A stretch of 64,000 bases of DNA from Roseibium limicola (GTDB lineage: Bacteria > Pseudomonadota > Alphaproteobacteria > Rhizobiales > Stappiaceae): NCBI RefSeq assembly GCF_017313085.1, contig NZ_JAFLNF010000004.1, forward strand, positions 310,001-374,000, written 5' to 3'. A model generated the notes under the pieces. The model was not told where the DNA came from. It made no database searches and saw nothing but the letters and a program-made list of their open reading frames with translations. Shown here in pieces: positions 8,238 to 17,641 of the stretch; position 1 is the stretch's first letter; the number at the start of each line of letters is the position of its first letter. The position numbers and the translations under genes are program-made.

Positions 8238-9851
8238 TCAGAACAGATTTCCTTGCTTGCCTATAGCCGCTGTTGCGGCGGCTTTCTTAGGCTTTGCTGC
8301 AGGTTTTGCCCGGGCAGCAGCCTTGGGCGCCGGACTTGCCGTTGGTGCTGAGGGGGGAACAAAGCCATCTGTACCGGCAGCAACGGCTTCCAGCGTGCCG
8401 TCGGCCAGCTCGATCGACAGCGCGGCCCCGGCAACGACACCGGCGGCACTTCGCAGCGGCTGACCGTTGCTATCACGCACCAACGCATAGCCACGCGACA
8501 GCACATCCTTGTAGGACAGCGACTTCAGCAGCTTTTCGAGGCCGGTCAGGCGATCCCTCGACTTGCCGAGTCGGGTGCCATAGGCGCGGTCGAGGCGCCC
8601 GCCGAGACTAGTCAGTCGCTCGCTGCCCAGTACGATCTGCTGTGACAGGCGGTGCGGAGACAGTCGGACCGCCTGAGCTGAAAAGGCCTGGCGCTTCTGC
8701 GAGACCGCAACGCCGAGGGCGCGCTGCTGACGGTCACTCAGCTGGTTCAGTTTTGTGCGTGCATCCTGTGTGCCACGGGTCAGCACATGCGGCGAGAGGC
8801 GGGTGCTCGCGGCCTGAAAGCCACTGCGATGGCTGCGGGTGTTGACGGTGAGTGAATGCTCCAGTCGTCCTGCGAAGGTGTCGAACCTCTGCCTTGGCAG
8901 CGCAAGCAATTCATGCGGGGCAGGCAGGGCGGCACCTGCGGCGCGTAATTCCGTCCTGCGGTTGGTCACCAGCCGCAGCAGGCCGGAGGAAAGGCGACGC
9001 GAAAGATCATCGACCAGACCCATTAGCTCTGCCTTGACCGGGACGGCAATTTCGGCAGCACCTGTCGGCGTCGGAGCACGTAGGTCGGCCGCCAGGTCGA
9101 TCAGCGTCCAGTCTGTTTCATGGCCAACTGCGGAAATCAGCGGAATGTCGCTGGCCGCTGCCGCACGCACCACGGCTTCTTCATTGAAGCCCCAAAGGTC
9201 TTCGATGCTGCCACCACCGCGTGCCACGATAATCAGATCGGGCCGGGGGATCGCGCCACCAGGTGCCAGTGCATTGAACCCGCGAATGCCGTTGGCAACT
9301 TCGGCGCCCGACGTCTCGCCCTGAACCCGCACCGGCCAGACCAGCACATGCAGCGGAAAGCGGTCGGCAACCCGGTGCAGGATATCGCGGATGACCGCAC
9401 CAGTTGGTGATGTGACGACGCCGATGACCTTCGGCAGCGAGGGCAGGGGACGCTTGCGCTCTTCGGCGAAAAGCCCTTCCGCACCCAGCTTGCGCTTGCG
9501 TTCTTCCAGCAAAGCCATCAGCGCGCCGGCGCCTGCTGGTTCCAGTGCATCGATGACCATCTGGTATTTCGACTGGCCGGGGAATGTTGTGATCTTGCCG
9601 GTGGCAATCACTTCCAGACCCTGCTCGGGTTGGATCTTGAGCCGTGACGCGACGCCCTTCCAAACCACGCCGGAGAGAACCGAGCGGTCGTCCTTCAGAT
9701 CGAGATAGATATGTCCCGATCCTGGCCGTGAAATACGCCCCAATTCGCCGCGCACCCGAACGTATCCGAAACGGTCCTCCATCGTCTTCTTGATGGAAAA
9801 CGAAATTTCGGAAACGGAGAACTCGGCGACGTTGGAAACGGCTTCGGCCAC
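8238..9851 (-). CDS. xseA: Exodeoxyribonuclease VII large subunit
   Basis: A 537-residue subunit of the enzyme that degrades single-stranded DNA to oligonucleotides. The N-terminal OB-fold ([27 protein letters not shown]) is followed by the catalytic core with [34 protein letters not shown] and [11 protein letters not shown], all diagnostic for XseA. A long helical region and an Ala/Pro/Lys-rich tail follow. GTG at 9851 is preferred as start because AGGAA sits 7 nt upstream; GTG at 9857 is the alternative. The gene is divergent from rsmE. No xseB is seen in the window. Confidence 0.93.
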   Translation of the reverse strand: MAEAVSNVAEFSVSEISFSIKKTMEDRFGYVRVRGELGRISRPGSGHIYLDLKDDRSVLSGVVWKGVASRLKIQPEQGLEVIATGKITTFPGQSKYQMVIDALEPAGAGALMALLEERKRKLGAEGLFAEERKRPLPSLPKVIGVVTSPTGAVIRDILHRVADRFPLHVLVWPVRVQGETSGAEVANGIRGFNALAPGGAIPRPDLIIVARGGGSIEDLWGFNEEAVVRAAAASDIPLISAVGHETDWTLIDLAADLRAPTPTGAAEIAVPVKAELMGLVDDLSRRLSSGLLRLVTNRRTELRAAGAALPAPHELLALPRQRFDTFAGRLEHSLTVNTRSHRSGFQAASTRLSPHVLTRGTQDARTKLNQLSDRQQRALGVAVSQKRQAFSAQAVRLSPHRLSQQIVLGSERLTSLGGRLDRAYGTRLGKSRDRLTGLEKLLKSLSYKDVLSRGYALVRDSNGQPLRSAAGVVAGAALSIELADGTLEAVAAGTDGFVPPSAPTASPAPKAAARAKPAAKPKKAAATAAIGKQGNLF

Positions 9852-10010
9852 TGGCACTTTCCTTTGGTGATCAGTCGGGCCAAAAGTGGCGCTCCGCCAG
9901 GCCCCGGTCAAGCAACAGCGGGGGAACAACCAGGCTTATGCAGATTTAATCCCAAGAACGCTTGCATCAGACCATTGAAAAACACCGGCAGGATTGAATA
10001 CCCTTCACCC

Positions 10011-10772
10011 ATGACCCGTTATGACCACAAAATGCAACGCCTGCATCTCCGTCACATCCTGGCCGCGGGTGCGGTCATTGAGGCGGACAGAGCCCAGGCC
10101 AATTATCTGATCAACGTCCTGCGCTTGGGAGAGGGTGATCAGTTGCTCGTCTTCAACGGCAGCGATGGTGAATGGCTGGCCCGGCTCAATGTCACCGGTC
10201 GTCGGGCTTGCTCCATTGAGCTGGTGGAGCAGGTGCGCGAGCAGACCGTGTCCGCCGACATCCAGTACCTCTTTGCCCCTCTGAAACATGCGCGGCTGGA
10301 CTATATGGTTCAAAAGGCCGTGGAAATGGGCGCCTCTGCCCTGCGTCCCGTGATGACCCAGCATACCCAGGCAAGCCGGGTCAATCTGGAACGGATGGAA
10401 GCCAATGTCATCGAGGCAGCAGAGCAATGCGGTATTATCTCCGTGCCCGGCGTGCTTGAGCCACGCTCTCTCAAGGATTTGATTGGCGGCTGGGCGAAGG
10501 CAGATCCGGCGCGTCGTCTGCTGTTTTGTGACGAGGCCGAAGACAGTCAAAATCCTCTTGCAGAACTGACGCGCCTGGCCGCGCAGGGGCCGCAGCCCTT
10601 GGCGGTGCTGATTGGCCCGGAGGGCGGCTTTTCTGAAGAGGAACGCGCGCTTTTGCGGGCGCAGCCGTTTGTCACGCCAATTCCTTTGGGACCGCGCATT
10701 CTGCGCGCCGATACGGCGGCCGTGGCAGCACTCACCATGGTGCAGGCAACCCTTGGTGACTGGGGGAGCTGA
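10011..10772 (+). CDS. rsmE: 16S rRNA (uracil(1498)-N3)-methyltransferase
   Basis: A 253-residue SPOUT-class enzyme that methylates U1498 of 16S rRNA with S-adenosylmethionine. An N-terminal PUA-like domain (RLHLRHIL to the VLRLGEGD region) precedes the knotted methyltransferase domain, with its signatures [13 protein letters not shown] and [16 protein letters not shown]. In-frame sequence extends upstream, but the domain begins right after ATG 10011 and the length then matches the family. xseA is divergent; gshA follows on the same strand after 174 bases. Confidence 0.92.
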   Translation: MTRYDHKMQRLHLRHILAAGAVIEADRAQANYLINVLRLGEGDQLLVFNGSDGEWLARLNVTGRRACSIELVEQVREQTVSADIQYLFAPLKHARLDYMVQKAVEMGASALRPVMTQHTQASRVNLERMEANVIEAAEQCGIISVPGVLEPRSLKDLIGGWAKADPARRLLFCDEAEDSQNPLAELTRLAAQGPQPLAVLIGPEGGFSEEERALLRAQPFVTPIPLGPRILRADTAAVAALTMVQATLGDWGS

Positions 10773-10946
10773 CCGGCTGAGGACGCAATCCACAGCCAGC
10801 GACTTGCTTTCATTGCCGCGCACGCCTAAATGCGTCGAGCTGGCGCACTGAACGGACATGGCCAGCCAACGGACAGGTCACGCGAATTCGGCTCTTTCAG
10901 GGTCATGCGGGACAGCCGGGGTCCGGTTAAGATGAGGGAGAGCTGG

Positions 10947-12320
10947 ATGGCTCGCGATACCGTTGATTCCACGCCGATCAGCACTGTGGCTGAGCTGGCA
11001 GCGGTCCTTGAGGCCGGGTGCAAACCCGTCAAGGCTTTCCGCATCGGTACCGAGCATGAGAAGTTCGGCTTCCGTCTGGCAGACCATCAACCGATTCCCT
11101 ATGCAGGCGATCAAGGTGTCGAAGCCGTCCTGACTGGCATGGAAAAGCTGCTGGGCTGGGAGCGCATCGACGACAATGGCCGGATCATAGGTCTTGCCGA
11201 CACACTTGGCGGTGGCGCGATTTCGATTGAGCCGGGTGGGCAGTTCGAGCTTTCCGGTGCGCCGCTGGAAGACCTCCATCTGACCTGCCGGGAGACCCAC
11301 GCTCATCTGGATCAGGTGCGTTCGGTCGCAGAACCTCTGGGAATCGGATTTCTCGGCGCCGGCATGACGCCGACCTGGGAGCGCGATGCAGTCCCGCATA
11401 TGCCAAAGTCGCGCTATGACATCATGCGCAATTATATGCCGAAGGTCGGCTCTTACGGCCTCGATATGATGCACCGCACATCGACCATTCAGGTTAATCT
11501 CGACTTCAGCTCAGAAGCCGACATGGTCAAGAAAATGCGCGTCGGTCTGGCGCTGCAGCCGATTGCCACGGCAATCTTCGCCAATTCGCCCTTCACCGAC
11601 GGCAAGGTGAACGGCTACAAGTCTTTCCGGGCCGAGGTCTGGAACGACCTGGACGCCGATCGCACCGGCAATCTGCCCTTCGTTTTTGACGAGGGCTTCG
11701 GCTTCGAGCATTACGTCGAATGGGCACTGGATGTGCCAATGTATTTCGTCAAGCGTGGTTCGACCTATTACGACGTGACCGACACCACCTTCCGTGCCTT
11801 CATGAACGGCGCTCTGGAAGGCCGCGTGCCGGATGCCAAGCCGAGCCTCGGCGACTGGAATAACCACCTTTCCACCCTGTTTCCGGATGTGCGTCTGAAG
11901 ACTTTCATCGAAATGCGCGGCGCCGACGGCGGTGCCTGGACCCGCATTTGTGCACTGCCGGCCTTCTGGGTCGGCCTGCTGTATGATGACGGCATCCTGG
12001 CCGATGCACTGGAACTGGTGAAGGACTGGACCCAGGAAGAGCGCGATCAGCTGCGTCGTGATGTGCCGCGTTATGCGCTCGAAACACCGTTCCGGTCCGG
12101 CAAGGTGCTGGACGTAGCACGTCAGGTGGTGTCCCTGTCCAAGCAGGGGCTGAAGCGCCGTAACCGTCTGAGCGACGGCGGTCTCGACGAGACGGTGCAT
12201 CTGGCGCCGGTTGAGGAAGGCCTGGCAGCTGGCCTGTCTCCGGCCGATGTTTTGCTACAGCGCTACAACGGCAGCTGGAATGGCGATATCGACCGCATCT
12301 ACAAGGATTACGCCTACTAG
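10947..12320 (+). CDS. gshA: Glutamate-cysteine ligase, plant/alphaproteobacterial type
   Basis: A 457-residue cytoplasmic enzyme catalysing the first step of glutathione synthesis (ATP + Glu + Cys). It belongs to the GCS2 branch shared by plants and alphaproteobacteria, not the enterobacterial form. Diagnostic parts are FRIGTEHEKFGFRL, ISIEPGGQFELSGAP (substrate-site Glu and Gln) and the central MHRTSTIQVNLDFSSE. ATG 10947 is chosen because GGGAG lies 6 nt upstream; other in-frame starts lie further upstream without such a site. gshB is not in the window. Confidence 0.93.
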   Translation: MARDTVDSTPISTVAELAAVLEAGCKPVKAFRIGTEHEKFGFRLADHQPIPYAGDQGVEAVLTGMEKLLGWERIDDNGRIIGLADTLGGGAISIEPGGQFELSGAPLEDLHLTCRETHAHLDQVRSVAEPLGIGFLGAGMTPTWERDAVPHMPKSRYDIMRNYMPKVGSYGLDMMHRTSTIQVNLDFSSEADMVKKMRVGLALQPIATAIFANSPFTDGKVNGYKSFRAEVWNDLDADRTGNLPFVFDEGFGFEHYVEWALDVPMYFVKRGSTYYDVTDTTFRAFMNGALEGRVPDAKPSLGDWNNHLSTLFPDVRLKTFIEMRGADGGAWTRICALPAFWVGLLYDDGILADALELVKDWTQEERDQLRRDVPRYALETPFRSGKVLDVARQVVSLSKQGLKRRNRLSDGGLDETVHLAPVEEGLAAGLSPADVLLQRYNGSWNGDIDRIYKDYAY

Positions 12321-12402
12321 GCGAGGGACATGTGAGGAGGCGTTTGACCTTCGCTCGTATAAAGCAGATCATGCAACCTTAGCTCTGATTTGCGAGGCCC
12401 TT

Positions 12403-13224
12403 ATGAAGGATAATCCGTTGGTTCCATTTGCGTTCGATCCGACGGAGCTTGTGCGGGAGGCTCAGTCGCGTTTCGGCTGGAGCGAGACCGAACTCGGAAC
12501 GGCCATGTCTGCTCTGTTGGGGGCGGCGATGTCGGGTATGCAGGCCAGCTCCGGTATGCCGGGGATGCCTGGCATGAGCGGGCAATCCCTTCCTTCGGCT
12601 TTTTCAGCGGGCAAGGTGCCCGACCCCATGTCTTTCTTTCAATCCGGCATGATGGGCAAAGACGAGGCACCGCATCTGGCTCTGGTCTATGGCCCGGCGC
12701 CCATGCGGGAAGCCATTGCCGTACAGATTTCCACTCTGACGGGGCTGCAGCGTGACGCGATCATGGACATGATGCCGGTGGCAGCCACTCTGGCCGTCGG
12801 TCAGATTGCCAGGCCTTATGTCCCGGAAGAAGCCAGAGAGCTGCTCGACGCATTCATGCGGGGCTTCGCGCGTGGCAGACCCAAGCCACAGCCGACGGCC
12901 AGCGAATACATGCAAGGCTATTCTGAAGCGGTTCAATCCTTCTGGACCGGTTTCATGCGGCCGTTTTCCGGGGGCGGATCCTCGGCTTGGGCAGCGAAGC
13001 ACGAACCGCCAGAGGACGAGCCGGAAGATGACCTGGAGGACGATCTGGAGCCGGAACCTCAGGACGAGATTTCCCCGGCAGGGGTCAGCGCAGCGCGCTT
13101 CGACACGATGGTCAACGACTGGATGACCCGTGGACGCGAGCTGCAACTCACTCAGTTCAATGCGTTCGAAAGCCTGTTTGACCGCAGCGCGAAAGATCCC
13201 GAGGGCGGTTCAAGCCGGGACTGA
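12403..13224 (+). CDS. DUF937-like hypothetical protein
   Basis: A 273-residue soluble protein with no signal peptide. A Met/Gly-rich stretch (SGMPGMPGMSG) lies near residue 50. A helical segment (LQRDAIMDMMPVAATLAVGQIARPY, read as LQRDAIMDMMPVAATL plus AVGQIARPY) resembles DUF937/YidB-type repeats. A strongly acidic stretch of Asp/Glu and Pro follows, about residues 204-225, then an amphipathic C-terminus. ATG 12403 follows GCGAGG. It lies 82 bases after gshA. The DUF937 assignment is by pattern only and the function is unknown. Confidence 0.72.
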   Translation: MKDNPLVPFAFDPTELVREAQSRFGWSETELGTAMSALLGAAMSGMQASSGMPGMPGMSGQSLPSAFSAGKVPDPMSFFQSGMMGKDEAPHLALVYGPAPMREAIAVQISTLTGLQRDAIMDMMPVAATLAVGQIARPYVPEEARELLDAFMRGFARGRPKPQPTASEYMQGYSEAVQSFWTGFMRPFSGGGSSAWAAKHEPPEDEPEDDLEDDLEPEPQDEISPAGVSAARFDTMVNDWMTRGRELQLTQFNAFESLFDRSAKDPEGGSSRD

Positions 13225-13276
13225 AAGTCTCAGGCGTCGTCGACATCTCAGCCAGCCGACACGATGACTTTCCTTG

Positions 13277-13307
13277 AAAAAAAGGCCCACTCGGTGAAGA
13301 GCGGGCC
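13277..13307 (-). terminator. Terminator downstream of DUF1127 gene
   Basis: On the minus strand GGCCCGCTC and GAGTGGGCC form a 9-bp stem (one G-U) with a 6-nt loop, followed by seven T. Confidence 0.9.
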
Positions 13308-13357
13308 AGTTTGGGGCATCGGCATCAAGGGGTTCGTGCCGATAAGGCTGCACTATG

Positions 13358-13729
13358 TCACGCAGCCAGGCTGCTCTCCGGAGACCGCACAGTGTGCGAA
13401 GTCGACTGAGAGAAGGGGGCGAATATGGAAAGAGTCACGGCTTCCACACCGGAAAGAGCTGCTGGTGCCGTGCGCGTGGCGGGAGCGGTCTCCCCCATGC
13501 GGCGCTGTTGAGCCATCAGGCTCAGTCCGGCAGTCGGGTCCTGCAGCAGCGGCAGCTTGAGAGCGCGTCGAACATCTCCCCGGCTCAAACCAATGTCCTC
13601 AAGTTGAACATCAGTGAGGTCGTGAAGGCGTGCGATCTGGCGGCGATTCTTGATCACGCGGAAAAAGCTGGAAGCTCCGCTGAGAAGCATCGAGAAAATT
13701 GAAGAGTTCGCATGATCAGTCATTGCCAT
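13358..13729 (-). CDS. DUF1127 domain protein with long C-terminal extension
   Basis: A 123-residue protein. Residues about 15-50 (FRVIKNRRQIARLHDLTDVQLEDIGLSRGDV, read in two parts around RLHDLTD) are the DUF1127 / YjiS-like module, an arginine-rich helix pair found in small alphaproteobacterial proteins. Some of these bind RNA or influence phosphate and carbon metabolism. Most family members are 45-75 residues long; this one has about 70 extra residues of low complexity, which is unusual. ATG 13729 is preceded by AGGAGACTT. The upstream region is AT-rich and holds a CtrA-type site. Confidence 0.83.
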   Translation of the reverse strand: MAMTDHANSSIFSMLLSGASSFFRVIKNRRQIARLHDLTDVQLEDIGLSRGDVRRALKLPLLQDPTAGLSLMAQQRRMGETAPATRTAPAALSGVEAVTLSIFAPFSQSTSHTVRSPESSLAA

Positions 13730-14029
13730 AAGTCTCCTGTTTGCTGGGGACTCCACTCCGCAGCTGATTGATTTTTTGGTGTTGGAAGGTGTCGAAATGC
13801 CTCTTTTCGAGGTCTGATAAAACTATCTGTCAGCCTTAGTTATTAAACAAACGAATGTTTTTGATGGTATTCATCTATTTTTGTTTTGTTTGTCTAACTT
13901 GCTGGTTAAATTGACTTTAAAGCGTGTATCCGAGGGTTTGTGCCAATGCCCTGTCACCATCCTGACATGTTTTATCTCGTCTCTTGATCGAAGGGCTGCT
14001 ATCTATCGTGAAAATGAATGAGAGTGGGC
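13730..14029. promoter_or_regulatory. AT-rich divergent intergenic region
   Basis: There is no gene in these 300 bases. From about 13760 to 13925 the sequence is markedly AT-rich, with runs such as GTTTTGTTTG, and contains a perfect TTAA-N7-TTAA site at 13906. It must carry the promoters of the DUF1127 gene and the LysR gene. Confidence 0.55.
13906..13920. promoter_or_regulatory. CtrA-type box TTAA-N7-TTAA
   Basis: TTAA-ATTGACT-TTAA is an exact match to the CtrA half-site pair with 7-bp spacing. It sits between the DUF1127 gene (177 bases from its start) and the LysR gene (110 bases from its start). CtrA is the alphaproteobacterial cell-cycle and motility regulator. Confidence 0.5.
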
Positions 14030-14914
14030 ATGCTGGATCTCGATCAACTCCGCACCTTCGTTGCCATCGCCGAGCACGGCAGTTTTACGCGCGCGGCCGA
14101 GGCGGTCTACAAGACACAGTCGGCTGTCTCCATGCAGATGCGGCGACTGGAGGAGAGGGTCGGCAGACCTATCTTTTATCGCGACGGCCGCATGTCGCGG
14201 TTGACCGAGGACGGCGACAGGCTGCTGCATTACGCAAGACGGCTGGTCCAGCTCAACGACGAGACCCTCGCTGCCTTTGACGATTCGGAAGTTGCCGGTT
14301 TTGTTCGTCTAGGCACGCCGGATGATTATGCCGATCGTTTCCTGCCTGAAATTCTGGCGCGGTTTTCCCGCACCCATCCCAAGGCGGAAGTCAGTGTGGT
14401 CTGCGCGCCGACACCGAATCTGTCTGAGCTGATCCGAAACAACGAGCTGGACGTGTCGATTGTCACCCACGTGCCGAAGTTCAGTCAGCAGGGGTCAGAG
14501 GCAATTCGCCGCGAGCCGTTGCTTTGGGTTGCCTCGGCCAGGCACGCGACCGAGAATGAGGCGCCAATCCCTCTGGCTTTGGGCCGCGCGACTTGCGATT
14601 GGCGAAAAGCGGCCCTCGCAGCACTTCAGGCCTCCGGTCGTGAAAGCCGCATTCTTTATTCCAGCTGGAACTCGACTGCCGTCGGTGCCGCCGTTCTGGC
14701 TGGGCTTGCCATTTCGGTTCTGCCAGAAAGCGCCGTGCGTCCCGGCATGCGAGTTCTGACGGAAGCCGAAGGGTTTCCTCGTCTGCCGGACTGCGAAATC
14801 GGACTGCTGCGCTCCTGGCGGCAGAATGGCCGGGTGACCGAGGCGCTGGTGGAGCACATCATTTCGTCGCTCGACAACCTGTCAGTTACCCAGCTGTCCG
14901 CAGCGGCTGAATAG
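14030..14914 (+). CDS. LysR family regulator (LrhA-like)
   Basis: A 294-residue regulator. The N-terminal winged helix (LDQLRTFVAIAEHGSFTRAA, then TQSAVSMQMRRLEE) is followed by a periplasmic-binding-protein-like effector domain beginning VRLGTPDDYADRFLP, a phrase typical of the LrhA/HexA/PecT branch. Those proteins control motility and surface properties in other bacteria, but the target here is unknown. ATG 14030 gives the conventional N-terminus; ATG 14018 is in frame. Confidence 0.85.
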   Translation: MLDLDQLRTFVAIAEHGSFTRAAEAVYKTQSAVSMQMRRLEERVGRPIFYRDGRMSRLTEDGDRLLHYARRLVQLNDETLAAFDDSEVAGFVRLGTPDDYADRFLPEILARFSRTHPKAEVSVVCAPTPNLSELIRNNELDVSIVTHVPKFSQQGSEAIRREPLLWVASARHATENEAPIPLALGRATCDWRKAALAALQASGRESRILYSSWNSTAVGAAVLAGLAISVLPESAVRPGMRVLTEAEGFPRLPDCEIGLLRSWRQNGRVTEALVEHIISSLDNLSVTQLSAAAE

Positions 14915-14926
14915 GCCAGTTTTGCC

Positions 14927-15568
14927 CTAGGCTGCGGATGGATGCCAGGCAGGCTGAAAGCCGTGGCGGAGTGCTGCCACGATGCTTGGCGGCGTCACAA
15001 GTTCGACGCTTGCGCCCTTGATCTTCGCCAGTTCAGCTATGGGCTTATCTAGGCGGTATCCGTCTTCACTCCAGGCCCAGCTGGCGCCATCTCGCAAGGC
15101 CAGAACTTGATCGTCCGAGAGAACCATCGTGCCATCCGGCAGGGCCTTGATCTCGTCTGGCACCAGGAAAGGCCGAGGTCGTGCCAGACGTTCTTCATGA
15201 AGGATCATATCGATGGCGTCGGCCTTGAGCGGAGCTGGCGCATCCTGACCCTGGCTAAAGGCCGCGCCGAAAGCCTTGGCGTCCTGCCGGCGGCACTCAA
15301 AGCAGGGGCGGTGGCCAGAGGCAAGAGCGGTGACTTCGTCGAGGAAGAACAGCTCAGTGTATCCAGGTCCCATGACCTGCCGTTGGCGGCCTTTGAACGA
15401 TAGACAGCAGCAGATCCAGCGCTTCGAGGTCCACCGTCGCGACAGGAGTATTCGGGTGGACGGATCGTGCAGGCGGCCTCCGCGGTTGCCGAAGAACAGA
15501 CCGCGAGAGCTGGTTGCGATGATTTCGCCGGTAGGAAGAACCCGGTTCTGCAACGGAGAGGAGGGCAT
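14927..15568 (-). CDS. Conserved hypothetical protein with GHRPCFECRR motif
   Basis: A 213-residue soluble protein that I recognise only as a widespread uncharacterised family. Strongly conserved-looking parts are RGLFFGNRGGRLHD, SRRWTSKRWICC, GYTELFFLDEVTALA and GHRPCFECRR; the Cys-x-x-Cys could bind metal. No membrane segment or signal peptide is seen. ATG 15568 has AGGA 9 nt upstream, and an earlier in-frame start is ignored. It ends 12 bases from the convergent LysR gene. Confidence 0.75.
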   Translation of the reverse strand: MPSSPLQNRVLPTGEIIATSSRGLFFGNRGGRLHDPSTRILLSRRWTSKRWICCCLSFKGRQRQVMGPGYTELFFLDEVTALASGHRPCFECRRQDAKAFGAAFSQGQDAPAPLKADAIDMILHEERLARPRPFLVPDEIKALPDGTMVLSDDQVLALRDGASWAWSEDGYRLDKPIAELAKIKGASVELVTPPSIVAALRHGFQPAWHPSAA

Positions 15569-15685
15569 GCGATCTGATCCTTTGTGTCTGCACGTCAATG
15601 GCCGGGTGATGGACCCTCAGGTTATGAGGCTGGTCCTCTGGTATGCAATCAAAGAATCAGCTGGGGTAGACCGCTTCAATGATCA

Positions 15686-16408
15686 ATGGACACCCCAATG
15701 CGCGTTCTCGTACTCGAAAACTATCCTGGCACGCCTCTGGGGCTGCTCGGTCAGGCTCTTGAAGAAGCTGGGGGCCGCGTCACTTCCGTGCCGGCGCACG
15801 CTGGCGCGCCAGTTCCTGAAGATCATGTGGGGCATGACGGCCTAGTCGTGCTGGGCGGCGAACAGAATGCCCTCGATGACCTCGGCTATCCGTTCCTGCC
15901 GCAGGTCTGCGAGCTGATCCGGACATTTCATGCTGCTGGTAAACCTGTCCTCGGCATTTGCCTTGGCTCACAGCTCATCGCGCGGGCTTTCGGCGGAGAG
16001 AACATTCTCGGTCGCCCGGTGGAGTTTGGTTGGCACGAGGTCCGACCGACTGACGAAGGCAGAGGCGATCCGGTGATCGGTGTGCTGAAGGAAGGCGCGG
16101 CGCTGTTTCATTGGCATTCGGACACGGTCGGCCTGCCGCGAGAGGCCGTGCACTTAGCGCAAAGTGATGCGACGCCGGTTCAGGCCTATCGCATTGGCCA
16201 GTCCACCTATGCCACCCAGTTTCATTTCGAGGCGGGACTAAAGGTCGTGCGGCAGTGGTCGGAGAGCTTTTCGTCTTCCATTCTGGTTCACACACCGGAT
16301 TGGCCGGAACGCATGGTCCGTGAAGCGCGAGGCTCCGGGGTTGTGGCAGAGCGCGCAGGGCTGGAGGTTGCCCGTGCCTGGGTCGCGCTGTTGTCCAAGG
16401 ACATCTGA
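15686..16408 (+). CDS. Class I glutamine amidotransferase-like protein
   Basis: A 240-residue cytoplasmic protein resembling the amidotransferase domain of GMP synthase. The nucleophile elbow GICLGSQLIARAFGG carries the catalytic Cys, and the QFHFEAGL segment supplies His and Glu, so the triad looks complete. No synthetase domain is attached. Stand-alone members of this group hydrolyse gamma-glutamyl compounds or act with an unknown partner. The ribosome site is weak; ATG 15698 is an alternative start. A possible terminator follows at 16421-16447. Confidence 0.85.
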   Translation: MDTPMRVLVLENYPGTPLGLLGQALEEAGGRVTSVPAHAGAPVPEDHVGHDGLVVLGGEQNALDDLGYPFLPQVCELIRTFHAAGKPVLGICLGSQLIARAFGGENILGRPVEFGWHEVRPTDEGRGDPVIGVLKEGAALFHWHSDTVGLPREAVHLAQSDATPVQAYRIGQSTYATQFHFEAGLKVVRQWSESFSSSILVHTPDWPERMVREARGSGVVAERAGLEVARAWVALLSKDI

Positions 16409-16416
16409 GCGCATGG

Positions 16417-16447
16417 AAAAAGCCGGGCAGGATTGGCCAGCCCGGCT
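16417..16447 (-). terminator. Terminator downstream of lldD
   Basis: An 8-bp perfect stem (AGCCGGGC / GCCCGGCT) with an 11-nt loop is followed on the minus strand by five T. Confidence 0.8.
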
Positions 16448-16471
16448 GTGCTTTCAGGTCAGAGACTGAGG

Positions 16472-17608
16472 TTAAAGCACCAGATTGTGGCGCCCGACGT
16501 TCTCGATGTTGGTTTCGCCGCACAGTCCCATGGTCACATCCAGTTCCTTGTGAATGATTTCCAGCGACTTGGTGACACCCGGCTTACCCATGGCGCCCAG
16601 CCCGTAGATGTAGGACCGGCCGATAAAGGTGCCTTTGGCGCCCATTGCCATGGCCTTGAAGACGTCCTGCCCGGAGCGGATGCCGCCATCCATATGCACC
16701 TCGATCTTGTCGCCAACGGCATCAACGATATCACGCAGCACGTCATAAGACGCCAATGCGCCATCGAGCTGACGGCCACCATGGTTGGACACGACAATGG
16801 CGTCAGCACCGATCTCGGCAGCGATCTTGGCGTCTTCCACATCGTTGATCCCCTTGAGGATCAGCTTGCGGCCCCAATGCTTCTTCACCCACTCCACCGA
16901 CGACCAGTCCAGGCTCGGATCAAACTGGCTGTTGGTCCACTCGGCCAGAGATGACATGTCATCGACGTTCTTGACGTGGCCATGGATGTTGCCGAACTGG
17001 CGACGTTTGGTCTGCGCCATGCCCATCAGCCAGCGCGGTTTGAACAACAGATCGAACAGCACGCGCGGTGTCGGATTAGGCGGTGTCGAGAGGCCGTTCT
17101 TGAGGTCCATGTGACGCTGACCGAGGACCTGCAGATCAAGTGTCAGGCAGAGCGCCGAGCAATTGGCATCATGCGCACGCTGCATCAGACTTTCCGAAAA
17201 GCCTCGGTCGCGCATGACGTAGAGCTGGAACCAGAAAGGCGACTTGGTGTGTTCTGCCACGTCCTCGATGGAACAGACGCTCATGGTTGTCAGGGTGAAG
17301 GGAACGCCGAATTCCTCTGCCGCCTGAGCTGCCAGTATCTCGCCGTCTGCATGCTGCATCCCGGTCAGCCCGACGGGGGCCAGCGCCACGGGCATGGAGA
17401 CATCCTGCCCGAGCATGGTGGTCTTGACGCTGCGGTTGTCGATGTTGACTGCAACCCGCTGCCGCAGCTTCTGCCGCTGAAAGGCCGCCTCGTTGTCGTG
17501 GTAGGTGCTCTGTGTCCACGAGCCGGTGTCGGCATAGTCGTAGAACATCTTTGGTACCCGACGCTTTGCGAGGGCCTGAAGGTCGGCAATGCTGGTAATC
17601 TGAGCCAT
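16472..17608 (-). CDS. lldD: FMN-dependent L-lactate dehydrogenase
   Basis: A 378-residue member of the 2-hydroxyacid oxidase family that oxidises L-lactate to pyruvate and feeds electrons to the respiratory chain. The TIM barrel shows PVALAPVGLTGMQHADGE (FMN), the active-site segment IVVSNHGGRQLDG with the catalytic His, and HMDGGIRSGQDV plus GRSYIYGLGA, which hold the FMN phosphate. CGGAGA precedes the ATG. It is downstream of lldR with a 33-base gap, so the regulator and enzyme form one operon. Confidence 0.93.
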   Translation of the reverse strand: MAQITSIADLQALAKRRVPKMFYDYADTGSWTQSTYHDNEAAFQRQKLRQRVAVNIDNRSVKTTMLGQDVSMPVALAPVGLTGMQHADGEILAAQAAEEFGVPFTLTTMSVCSIEDVAEHTKSPFWFQLYVMRDRGFSESLMQRAHDANCSALCLTLDLQVLGQRHMDLKNGLSTPPNPTPRVLFDLLFKPRWLMGMAQTKRRQFGNIHGHVKNVDDMSSLAEWTNSQFDPSLDWSSVEWVKKHWGRKLILKGINDVEDAKIAAEIGADAIVVSNHGGRQLDGALASYDVLRDIVDAVGDKIEVHMDGGIRSGQDVFKAMAMGAKGTFIGRSYIYGLGAMGKPGVTKSLEIIHKELDVTMGLCGETNIENVGRHNLVL

Positions 17609-17641
17609 ATCGAAAGATCTCCGTGAAATGCGAAAAGGGGG

